From NCBI GenBank assembly GCA_049644325.1, contig JBARRR010000189.1, positions 1-22,227 on the forward strand: DNA of 22,227 bases, read 5' to 3'. Made by a program: the position numbers and the translations under genes. Within the stretch, counting starts at the first letter, position 1; each line of letters starts with the position of its first letter. The notes beneath the pieces are model-generated. The model saw only the letters and a list, made by a program, of their open reading frames with translations. It did no database searches and had not been told where the DNA came from. Shown piece by piece: positions 15,070 to 22,085 of this stretch. This DNA comes from DASZHA01 sp049644325. GTDB taxonomy: Bacteria > Chloroflexota > Dormibacteria > DASZGP01.

Positions 15070-16179
15070 CTAGAGCAGGCTCTGCAGGGTTTGCGCGATA
15101 CGCTCCCGCTCCGGCTCGGTCACCAGCGGGTGAACCGGCAGCGAGATCATCTCCGCTGACGCGCTTTCAGCCAGGGGGAACGGCCCCTGCGCCAGGTCGC
15201 GGTAGGGCGGCTGGAGGTGAATCGGGATGCCGTAGTGAACGCCGCTGCCGATCCCGGCGGCGGCAAGCCCCTGGCGCACGTCGTCCCGGCCCAGCCGCGC
15301 CCCTCTGGGGACGGTGATTACGTACTGGTGGAACACGTGCTCGTGGCCGGGGTTACGAAGCGGGCGCGGGAATGCCTTCTGGTCGATGGCCTCGTCGAGA
15401 TAGGCGGCATTGTCGCGCCGGCGCCGGTTGATCTCCTCGAGCCGGTCCAGCTGGCAGAGGCCGATGGCAGCCTCGATCTCGGTCATCCGGAAGTTGTAGC
15501 CGACCGCGGTGTGGAGATAGGGCACATCGCCGGAGTAGGCGTGGCTCCGCAAGCTGGCGCATAGCTCGGCTACTCCAGGGTCGTTGGTGGTGATCATGCC
15601 GCCCTCGCCGGTAGTCAGGTTCTTGGTGGCGTACAGCGAATAGCCGGCGGTGCCGAAGGAGCCCAGCTGGGCGCCGTGGATGGTGGCGCCGATGGCCTGA
15701 CAGGCGTCCTGGACCAGTGCCAGGCCGTGCCCGTCTGCGATCCGCTGGAACTCCGCGATCCGGAAAGGATTGCCGTGCAGGTGGACGGGCATGATCGCCC
15801 TGGTCCGCGGCCCGATCAGCGCTTCAACCGATGCCGGGTCCAGGTTGAGGGTGGAGTCGACGTCCCCAAAAACCGGCCGCCCGCCAGTGTGGACGATGGC
15901 GTTGGCGGTGGCGATGAAGCTGAGCGGCGTGGTTATGACCTCGTCGCCAGGGCCGATTCCGTGCGCCATCAGGGCCAGCTGCAGGGCCGTGGTCCCGTTG
16001 CTGGTGGCGATCGCAAACCGGGCCCCGGTGGCGGCGGCGAAGGCCTTCTCGAAGGCTTTGACCTGCGTCCCCTGCGCCAGGGCGCCCGACCGCATCACCT
16101 CCAGCACGGCGGCTTCCTCGGCTGGTCCGAGCTCCGGCCGGGCGATGGATATGGGGACCGGCGTCCACGTCAACGTCAT
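15070..16179 (-). CDS. DegT/DnrJ/EryC1 aminotransferase (WbpE-like)
   Basis: 369 residues from ATG 16179; the frame is open further upstream but that part overlaps the acetyltransferase gene. Fold-type I PLP sugar aminotransferase: SNGTTAL (60-66) in the cofactor phosphate-binding loop, VQDACQAIGA with Asp158 contacting the PLP ring nitrogen, and SLYATKNLTTGEGG with Schiff-base Lys186. The C-terminal HYGIPIHLQPPY segment is typical of the family. WbpE-type enzymes aminate a 3-keto UDP-sugar using glutamate. The start overlaps the acetyltransferase stop (ATGA), so the two are coupled. Together with the dehydrogenase at 6630-7781 they give oxidation, amination and acetylation at C3. Other members aminate C4, so the position is inferred. 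Confidence 0.88.
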   Translation of the reverse strand: MTLTWTPVPISIARPELGPAEEAAVLEVMRSGALAQGTQVKAFEKAFAAATGARFAIATSNGTTALQLALMAHGIGPGDEVITTPLSFIATANAIVHTGGRPVFGDVDSTLNLDPASVEALIGPRTRAIMPVHLHGNPFRIAEFQRIADGHGLALVQDACQAIGATIHGAQLGSFGTAGYSLYATKNLTTGEGGMITTNDPGVAELCASLRSHAYSGDVPYLHTAVGYNFRMTEIEAAIGLCQLDRLEEINRRRRDNAAYLDEAIDQKAFPRPLRNPGHEHVFHQYVITVPRGARLGRDDVRQGLAAAGIGSGVHYGIPIHLQPPYRDLAQGPFPLAESASAEMISLPVHPLVTEPERERIAQTLQSLL

Positions 16180-16778
16180 TTCAGGGAACCAAAGTCGTAG
16201 GCCCGTCCGCAGAGCGGGCAGGTGTCGTCTGCTTCGAGGCGACCCCCGCAAACGCACACCTTTCCCACCTCCCTGGCCGGGTTACCCATCACCAGGCTGT
16301 GGGCAGGCACGTCGCGCGTCACCACAGACCCTGCGCCCACCATGGCGTGCTTTCCGATCGTCACGCCGGGCAGCACTGTGCAGCCACCCCCAATCGCGGC
16401 ACCCTCCTCGACCACGACTCCCGTCGCCTCCCAGTCGACCTCAGCCTTGAGGGTCCCGTCCGGGAGCGTCGCGCGGGGGCGCTTGTCGTTGAGGAGACAC
16501 GAGTGCGGGCCGATGAAGACGCCGGATTCGATGCGGGCACCCTTGAAGACAGAGACCCGGTTCTCGAGCTTCACCCGGTCGCCGACGACGACGTCGATAT
16601 CGATGTAGACGCCCTTACCCAGCACACATTGGGCGCCAACGCGGGCGCGATCGCGCACCTGGGCTTCATTCCAGATGGACGTGCCCGGGCCGATCACTGC
16701 GCTTTCGTCCACCTCGGCTGTGGCGTGGACGAACGCCGGCGGCGCCGAAATCCCGAGAAACCCCCTCCCTTCCAACAT
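16176..16778 (-). CDS. Left-handed beta-helix acetyltransferase (WbpD-like) with C-terminal zinc ribbon
   Basis: 200 residues; ATG 16778 follows GGGAGGGG. Hexapeptide repeats (I/V-G-x-x-x) fill residues 22-155 and build a left-handed beta-helix that binds acetyl-CoA as a trimer. The insert FIGPHSCLLNDKRPRA (89-103) matches the FTND..PRA loop of WbpD/WlbB UDP-3-amino-sugar N-acetyltransferases. NPAREVGKVC leads into a C-terminal zinc-ribbon-like motif with Cys175, Cys177, Cys187 and Cys190, seen in a subset of this family. It would N-acetylate the amine made by the coupled aminotransferase. First gene of a two-gene minus-strand operon, with site E upstream. Confidence 0.87.
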   Translation of the reverse strand: MLEGRGFLGISAPPAFVHATAEVDESAVIGPGTSIWNEAQVRDRARVGAQCVLGKGVYIDIDVVVGDRVKLENRVSVFKGARIESGVFIGPHSCLLNDKRPRATLPDGTLKAEVDWEATGVVVEEGAAIGGGCTVLPGVTIGKHAMVGAGSVVTRDVPAHSLVMGNPAREVGKVCVCGGRLEADDTCPLCGRAYDFGSLK

Positions 16779-16815
16779 CGCGATACGCCCCTCCCGTTAG
16801 TCCCTTCCGGCAGTT

Positions 16816-16863
16816 ACGTTAACGTACGCAAGGGGCTCGATGACCAATGTGGGGAGATGTCCC
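16816..16863 (-). promoter_or_regulatory. Operator site E and candidate -10 for the acetyltransferase operon
   Basis: GGGGAGATGTCCC at 16851-16863, centre 16857. On the minus strand TAACGT (16821-16816), inside the perfect palindrome TACGTTAACGTA, starts 36 bp downstream of that centre. The centre is 79 bp before ATG 16778. Confidence 0.5.
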
Positions 16864-16953
16864 AAGGAGCCCGAGGGGTGCCCGTCACTGCCGTAAAGGT
16901 TGGGCCGGCGCAAGTTTTCCAAGCACCTATCGTTGCGCCTAGCACATACTAAT

Positions 16954-17028
16954 TTGACACCGTTGTCCCGGTCTGACTAGGCTTTTCGTCCTAGTCCTCC
17001 AGGGGGCTGGAAAAGGGCAACGTATCGG
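16954..17028 (+). promoter_or_regulatory. Promoter region and operator site H for the histidine kinase
   Basis: TTGACA (16954-16959) and TAGGCT (16978-16983), 18 bp apart, form a sigma70-like promoter. Site H (16980-16992, GGCTTTTCGTCCT) overlaps this -10 and sits inside a perfect inverted repeat GACTAGG-N8-CCTAGTC (16975-16996). A second weaker -10 (TATCGG, 17023) lies 37 bp beyond the site centre. Occupancy of H could block one promoter and stimulate another. Confidence 0.5.
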
Positions 17029-17074
17029 TTACACCGGACGCCCGAGAGGGATTGCACGGGGTTAGGGCTCCATT

Positions 17075-18694
17075 TTGGGAAGGGTTATAGGTTCGTCTGC
17101 ATCGCTGCTGGCGCAGTCGGCCGCCGCGCAGCCAGACGACGTCGTTCTGGCCAAATACAGTGAGCTGCTGAACCGGCTGCTGGCGGGCACCGCCGCGGAC
17201 AGCGCCTACCTGCAGATCGAGGGCGCGCTGCTGGTCGGGGTGGGCGCAAGCACCGGGCCCGACTCGCCGTTCCGCGAGGGCTCACTACTGCCCCGGATGC
17301 CCCGCCGCCCGCGCCTGATCACCAGCAGCAGCACCAGCACCGGTGGGGGCTGGCCCGGATGGTGCCGCTCGCACGGCATCACCTCCGCCGGGATCGCGCC
17401 GGTACTCCAGGGTCGCCGCGCCGTGGGGACGATGCTGCTGGCCTCCACCGGTGATGCCCGTCTTGGCCAGCCCGACCTCTCCGCGCTGGCCCTGGGCGCC
17501 TGGATGGCGGCCCAGGCTTTCGAGTCCGACCAGCGGCTGGCGGGGTTGTGGAAGCAGCTCATCGATGTTCAACCCCGGCTCAAGCTCAGCGCCTCCCTGG
17601 GACAGACCAGTCAGTCGGGGGCCAACTTCCCCGACATCGCGCGGGCCATTGGTTCGTCGGTGGAGGCCACCTATTGCCGCCTGGCCTCGCTGGATGGCAG
17701 CGGCCGTTTCCAGATTCACGCCACGGCCGGGTCGCGGCCGCCGGCGGCGGCGCGCGGGCGACGCCCAACGATCGCAAGCCTGCCGCGCTGTGCCGAGGCA
17801 ATGCGCACCGGGCGGCCGGTGGTCCTGCACTTCGAGCCTGGCTCCACCGACGTCGAGCGTCGAGCCCTCTTCTCACCCACAACGCTGACCGGGATCATCG
17901 TGCCCTTCTTCGCCGGGCCCGATGTCGACGGTGTTCTCCTAATCGGTGAGGAACGCGCCCGGGCGCAGCACCTGCTGCCGGACCGCCTGGCGGTGCTGCA
18001 GCTGGTGGCGCACCATCTGGGGGAGGTGCTGATGGTGGCCCACACCATCGAGCAGCGCCAGCTAGACCGTCTGGAGCGGGAGAAGCACGTGATCAAGCTC
18101 AACGAGCGTCGGGAGCTGGCTCGTGAGCTCCACGATGACGTCGGCCAGGCGCTGACTGGGCTGCTGATGCAGGTCCGCTTCGCGATCGAGGAGAACCGCG
18201 CCGACCCGGCCGACCTGAGGATGTTCGAGACCGCTGCCCAGAATGCGCTGGAGGCGGCGCGGGCGCTGGCCTACGAGCTGCGCCGGCGGAGCCAGGCCGA
18301 CCCCATCGAAGCAGCCAAGGTTGCCGCCGAAACTCTGCTGTCCTCGACCGGCAAACGCCTGACCTGGTCTGACGTTCGCAGCCGGGACACGCTCTCGCCC
18401 GAGGTGGCCCAGGAGCTTGCCCGCGCCATCCGGGAGGCGGTGGCCAACATCGTCCGCCATGCCCGCGCCCTCAACGTGCACGTCGAGATCAGCGACGACG
18501 GCGACCGAGTGCTGGCCACGATCGCCGACGACGGCCTGGGCATGACCCGGAGCAGCGGCTCCACCTCGCGGCACCGGGGCCTGGGGCTGGCAGCCCGTGC
18601 CGAGGCCATCGCCAGGGTGGGCGGAGCGCTACAGGTGGATCAGCCTGCCGAGGGTGGGACCCGGGTCAGCATCGAGGTCCCAGGTTCCTCATGA
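17075..18694 (+). CDS. Soluble GAF-domain sensor histidine kinase (HisKA_3, DevS/NarX-like)
   Basis: About 539 residues from TTG 17075 (TTAGGG 7 nt upstream); no ATG lies nearby, so the start is uncertain. Two GAF-like regions (about 25-155 and 175-320) precede a linker helix and the HisKA_3 dimerisation domain, where ELARELHDDVGQALTGL carries the phosphorylated His353. The HATPase_c domain has EAVANIVRHARA (N-box, Asn458), ADDGLGM (484-490) and HRGLGL (500-505). There is no membrane segment, so it senses a cytoplasmic signal. The domain order resembles mycobacterial DevS/DosT, but I cannot identify a haem ligand by eye. The stop overlaps the start of the response regulator (ATGA), making a coupled pair. 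Confidence 0.88.
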   Translation: MGRVIGSSASLLAQSAAAQPDDVVLAKYSELLNRLLAGTAADSAYLQIEGALLVGVGASTGPDSPFREGSLLPRMPRRPRLITSSSTSTGGGWPGWCRSHGITSAGIAPVLQGRRAVGTMLLASTGDARLGQPDLSALALGAWMAAQAFESDQRLAGLWKQLIDVQPRLKLSASLGQTSQSGANFPDIARAIGSSVEATYCRLASLDGSGRFQIHATAGSRPPAAARGRRPTIASLPRCAEAMRTGRPVVLHFEPGSTDVERRALFSPTTLTGIIVPFFAGPDVDGVLLIGEERARAQHLLPDRLAVLQLVAHHLGEVLMVAHTIEQRQLDRLEREKHVIKLNERRELARELHDDVGQALTGLLMQVRFAIEENRADPADLRMFETAAQNALEAARALAYELRRRSQADPIEAAKVAAETLLSSTGKRLTWSDVRSRDTLSPEVAQELARAIREAVANIVRHARALNVHVEISDDGDRVLATIADDGLGMTRSSGSTSRHRGLGLAARAEAIARVGGALQVDQPAEGGTRVSIEVPGSS

Positions 18695-19404
18695 ACAAGA
18701 AGATGGTTGCCGACATGGGCGCCGCCAGCCACGTCGTGCGGGTGTACATCCTCGACGACCAGGTCCTGTTCCGCCAGACGCTGGCGGAGGTGGTGGCATC
18801 CCGGCCGGGGCTTGACGTCGTCGGCCAGGCGGGGGAGGGGGTCCAGGCCCTGCGTGATATCGCCCAGCTGGAGCCTGACCTGGTCATGGTCGATGTCGGC
18901 CTGCCCACCATCGACGGCATCGAGGTTTGCCGCCGGCTGAGAGCGACCCAGCCCTGGATTCGCCTGGTGCTGGTGACGGCGTATCCCGGTCCCGACCTGT
19001 TCAGGCGCGCGGTGGAGTCCGGAATTGACGCCTTCCTGCTCAAGGACGCCACCATCGATGACGTTGTTGACACCATCCGGATCACGGCGCGTGGGACCTC
19101 GATGTTCAACAGCGCCCTGGTCCGGCAGTACCTCGGCGGCGCGGCAGCCAACGCCCCCGGGCTCACCCGGCGTGAGCTCCAGGTGCTTCGTTCGATGACC
19201 GCCGGCCGCAGCAACCGGGAGATCGCCGCCGACCTGAATATTCACGAGAAGACCGTCCGCAACCACCTCTCCAACATCTACGACAAGCTCGATGTGCGTG
19301 GCCGGGCCCAGGCCGTGGTCTACGCGATCCAGAATGGCCTGGGCACCGAGGTGCCCAGCAGGCCGGAGCAGCGCCTCCCCATAGGCACAGGGCCGCGGCG
19401 GTGA
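18691..19404 (+). CDS. NarL/FixJ-type response regulator, cognate to the upstream kinase
   Basis: 237 residues. The receiver domain has the acidic pair Asp22-Asp23, phospho-acceptor Asp68 in MVDVGLP, Thr96 in LVTAY and Lys118 in FLLKD, so it is a complete receiver. A LuxR/GerE helix-turn-helix occupies about 158-218 with LTRRELQVLRSM and recognition helix EKTVRNHLSNIYDKL. Overlap of 4 nt with the kinase gene indicates a cognate pair. ATG 18706 is an alternative start that keeps the whole receiver. It is the prime candidate to bind the repeated 13-bp operators; NarL-family proteins bind as dimers to such short inverted repeats. The C-terminal tail beyond 220 is Pro/Arg-rich. Confidence 0.92.
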   Translation: MNKKMVADMGAASHVVRVYILDDQVLFRQTLAEVVASRPGLDVVGQAGEGVQALRDIAQLEPDLVMVDVGLPTIDGIEVCRRLRATQPWIRLVLVTAYPGPDLFRRAVESGIDAFLLKDATIDDVVDTIRITARGTSMFNSALVRQYLGGAAANAPGLTRRELQVLRSMTAGRSNREIAADLNIHEKTVRNHLSNIYDKLDVRGRAQAVVYAIQNGLGTEVPSRPEQRLPIGTGPRR

Positions 19405-19498
19405 GCCTCCTGGGGATGCCTAGCAAGGGAGCCAACTGCCAGCAGGGCGGTGGCAAAAGGCGGGTTGTAAAAAGACGCAAAGATTTGGGCCTGCTTCG

Positions 19499-19540
19499 GG
19501 ACATTTGTCTCATGTGCAGGCGTGACGGAACCAATACGAT
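19499..19540 (+). promoter_or_regulatory. Operator site F and candidate -10 for the orphan regulator
   Basis: GGACATTTGTCTC (19499-19511), within the palindromic GGGACATTTGTCTC. TACGAT (19535-19540) is a TANNNT -10 candidate 30 bp from the operator centre. The centre is 74 bp before ATG 19579. The rest of the 170-bp gap after the response regulator gene shows no coding frame. Confidence 0.5.
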
Positions 19541-19578
19541 CGGATTCCCTCGCTAAGGGTTAAGGGATATACACGTTG

Positions 19579-20268
19579 ATGCACCGAAGATTGGGGCAGG
19601 CGATCTCCACGGCGATCATCGCCCGGGACGAGCACGCGGCTCTGACCGATTCAGTCGCGGTCGTATCGGACCGCAGGCTCTCCGTTGCCGCCGTGGCGGC
19701 TTTGCTGGGCAGCGCCGAGGCGACGGTCATCGACACCGCCCATGGCGCTGACAACGTCCGGACCCTGCTGGGCAAGTATTGTCCCGATATCGTGATCGGG
19801 GACAGCAGCTGGGAGTCGGCGGGCATCGATCCCTCGCAATGGGGCGGCCGGGTCCTGCTCCTGCTCGACCCCGAGGAGGAGCCCCAGGTCTTCGTCCGGG
19901 CGGTCGCCACCCGGGTCCAGGGCTACCTGTCGCACTCGGCCTCGGAGCCGACCCTGCGGACCGCGATGTACTCGGTCCGGGACACCGGCTACTACGTCGA
20001 CCCCCTCCTGGTGGGGCGGATCCTGTGGGCCTCAGAAGAGGCGCAGCGTAACCCGAGCACCGAGGTCCAGCTCAGCGAGCGGGAGCTCGAGGTCCTCAGC
20101 GCCGTCGCCCGGGGGCGAAGCTCCAAGGAGATCGCCCGCGACTACGACGTCACCGCCAAGACGGTCTGCAACCACATCAGCAACATCTACGCCAAGCTGA
20201 ACCTTCAGCACCGTGGACAGCTGGTGCTCTACGCAGCTGAGCTTGGATTAGGAGTCCGCGAAGGCTGA
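19579..20268 (+). CDS. LuxR-type regulator with degenerate receiver domain
   Basis: 229 residues from ATG 19579. TTG 19576 immediately before is also possible, with AAGGGA 8 nt upstream. Residues about 24-145 follow a receiver fold, but the acidic pair is reduced to VVSDRR, the MP after the acceptor is gone (PDIVIGDSSWES, Asp75 retained), and the conserved Lys is replaced in YLSHS. Phosphorylation-independent or unusual signalling is likely. The LuxR helix-turn-helix (about 165-226, LSERELEVLSAV) has recognition helix AKTVCNHISNIYAKL, almost the same as that of the neighbouring regulator. Both may bind the same operators, as competitors or heterodimers. No kinase is adjacent apart from the one upstream. 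It lies directly upstream of pilB. Confidence 0.85.
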   Translation: MHRRLGQAISTAIIARDEHAALTDSVAVVSDRRLSVAAVAALLGSAEATVIDTAHGADNVRTLLGKYCPDIVIGDSSWESAGIDPSQWGGRVLLLLDPEEEPQVFVRAVATRVQGYLSHSASEPTLRTAMYSVRDTGYYVDPLLVGRILWASEEAQRNPSTEVQLSERELEVLSAVARGRSSKEIARDYDVTAKTVCNHISNIYAKLNLQHRGQLVLYAAELGLGVREG

Positions 20269-20276
20269 TCCCGGGC

Positions 20277-20320
20277 TGGGCATAAGTCCCATTTACCCCG
20301 GGACGACGCATTCCTAGCAT
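20277..20320 (+). promoter_or_regulatory. Operator site G and candidate -10 for pilB
   Basis: GGGCATAAGTCCC at 20278-20290, inside TGGGCATAAGTCCCATT (20277-20293), which is identical over 17 bp to the reverse complement of 6509-6525. TAGCAT (20315-20320) is a -10 candidate 31 bp after the centre. The ATG at 20319 falls inside this hexamer, which favours the downstream pilB start at 20364 (80 bp from the operator centre). Confidence 0.6.
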
Positions 20321-20332
20321 GGATTCCACACG

Positions 20333-20366
20333 GGAGGAACCGGCCGCTTCACGGCCGGGAGATATG
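20333..20366 (+). promoter_or_regulatory. Shine-Dalgarno separated from the pilB start by a hairpin
   Basis: GGAGG (20333-20337) is too far from ATG 20364 as a linear spacer. A perfect 7-bp stem CCGGCCG / CGGCCGG with loop CTTCA (20340-20358) lies between them. Folding it out leaves 7 nt between GGAGG and ATG, an ideal spacing. The alternative ATG 20319 has no Shine-Dalgarno. Confidence 0.4.
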
Positions 20367-22085
20367 GCTTTGGAGGGACCTGCGTCGCTATTGGCGGAGT
20401 CGGCTCCCCAGGAACAGCTGGGGCAGGCTCTGGTTGCCGCTGGACACATAACGACGGCCAACCTGGAGCACGCCCTGCAGATCCAGGAGCGCACTGGTGA
20501 CCCGCTAGGACAGATCCTTCTGCAGCAGGGGATGGTGTCCGAGCGTGACCTCAACCGCGTCCTGGCCCAGCACCTGTCGGTCCGCGTCGTGGAGATCGAC
20601 AAGACGCCCAGCAGCGACGAGGCCCTGGCGCTGATCAGCGAGTCCTACGCCCTGGCGCACCTGGTCCTGCCCCTGAGCATCCAGGACAACGAGGTGCTGG
20701 TGGCGGTGCCCGACCCCACCGACCAGCCACTGATGGCCGAGCTTCGAGTCATGACCCGGCACGAGGTCCGTCCCGCGATCGCGCAGCGCAGCTTGCTGCC
20801 GGGCGCGATCCGTGAGCGCTATCGCGTACTCCCGGGGGTTGACCAGTTCGTCAGGGAGTTTGAATCAACCGACGTCCGGCCGGCGGAGGCCATGTCCTCG
20901 GAGATGCTGGCCCTCACCGAGAACGCCCCCGTGGTGCAGGTCGTCAACCTCCTCATCACCCAGGGCCTTCGCGACCGCGCCTCCGACATCCATATCGAGC
21001 CCAAGAAGGACCGGGTGCGGATTCGCTTCCGCATCGACGGCGTCCTCACCGACGTGGCCAGCCTGCCCCTCACCATGGCGCCGGGCATCGCCTCGCGCCT
21101 CAAGATCATGGCCGAGCTTGACATCGTCGAGCGCCATCGCAGCCAGGACGGCCAGATCCAGATGGAGGCCGAGGGCCGCCCCGTCGACATCCGCGTCTCC
21201 ACGGTCGAGACCATCTGGGGCGAGAAGATCGTGCTGCGCCTCCTCGACAAGGCTCGCACCCTGCTCCAGCTCGACGAGCTGGGATGTGGCAGGCGGCAGT
21301 ACCAGGACCTCTCCTCGCTGCTGCAGTCGCCCTTCGGCATGATCATCGTCAGCGGGCCGACCGGCAGTGGCAAAACCACCACCCTCTACGCCGCAGTCAA
21401 CGAGCTGGACGGGGTCGGCCGCAACATCATGACCATCGAGGACCCGGTGGAGTACACCTTCGAGAACCTCAACCAGGTCCAGATCCGAAAGATGGCGCAG
21501 ATCAACTTCGCCAACGGCCTCAAGGCCATCCTCCGCCAGGACCCTGACGTCATCCTGGTGGGCGAGATCCGCGACACCGAGACCGGGGAGATCGCCATCC
21601 AGTCCTCGCTCACCGGCCACCTGGTGCTGTCTTCGCTCCACGCGATCGACGCGCCCGGGGTGCTGCAGCGCCTGATGGACATGGGCATCGAGAGCTTCCT
21701 GATCTCGTCAGCGGTGGTGGGGATCGTGGCCCAGCGCCTGATGCGGCGGATCTGCGACCACTGCCGCGAGCCCTACCAGCCAACGCTGGAAGAGCTGCAA
21801 CTGCACAAGGAGTACTCACTGGTCACGGACACCCAGTTCACCCACGGCGTCGGCTGCAATCACTGCGCCGGCACCGGGTACCACGGGCGGATCGGGGTCT
21901 TCGAGGTGCTCCGCGTGACTGAGGGTGTGCGCCGGCTGATCACCGACCGAGCCAGCCAGAAGAAGATCCGGGACCAGGCGGTTCGCGACGGTATGACCAC
22001 GATGCGACAGGACGCTGTGGCCAAGGTCGACCTCGGCGTCACCACCATGGCGGAGATGATCCGCTCGGTCTACGTGCGCGGCTGA
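20364..22085 (+). CDS. pilB: Type IV pilus assembly ATPase PilB (GspE/MshE family)
   Basis: 573 residues from ATG 20364 (588 if ATG 20319 is used). An MshEN/GSPII_E_N domain (about 18-75) has two repeats, QLGQALVAAGHITTANL and PLGQILLQQGMVSERDL, the fold that binds cyclic di-GMP in MshE and some PilB proteins. The first repeat has Gln where Arg is usual, so binding is uncertain. The ATPase core has SDIHIEP, Walker A GPTGSGKTT (331-339), Asp box EDPVEY (359-364), Walker B RQDPDVILVGEIRD and a His box ending in LHAIDA. Cys464, Cys467, Cys498 and Cys501 form the zinc site of extension ATPases and separate it from PilT. It powers pilus polymerisation at the inner membrane. The stop overlaps the next start (TGATG). 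Confidence 0.93.
   Translation: MALEGPASLLAESAPQEQLGQALVAAGHITTANLEHALQIQERTGDPLGQILLQQGMVSERDLNRVLAQHLSVRVVEIDKTPSSDEALALISESYALAHLVLPLSIQDNEVLVAVPDPTDQPLMAELRVMTRHEVRPAIAQRSLLPGAIRERYRVLPGVDQFVREFESTDVRPAEAMSSEMLALTENAPVVQVVNLLITQGLRDRASDIHIEPKKDRVRIRFRIDGVLTDVASLPLTMAPGIASRLKIMAELDIVERHRSQDGQIQMEAEGRPVDIRVSTVETIWGEKIVLRLLDKARTLLQLDELGCGRRQYQDLSSLLQSPFGMIIVSGPTGSGKTTTLYAAVNELDGVGRNIMTIEDPVEYTFENLNQVQIRKMAQINFANGLKAILRQDPDVILVGEIRDTETGEIAIQSSLTGHLVLSSLHAIDAPGVLQRLMDMGIESFLISSAVVGIVAQRLMRRICDHCREPYQPTLEELQLHKEYSLVTDTQFTHGVGCNHCAGTGYHGRIGVFEVLRVTEGVRRLITDRASQKKIRDQAVRDGMTTMRQDAVAKVDLGVTTMAEMIRSVYVRG

Noticed and set aside
19440..19500. Possible GEMM-type cyclic di-GMP riboswitch (ACGCAAAG at 19475, GGGCC nearby)
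   Set aside because: Only fragments of the GEMM consensus are present, the required helices do not form by eye, and it lies upstream of the predicted transcription start.
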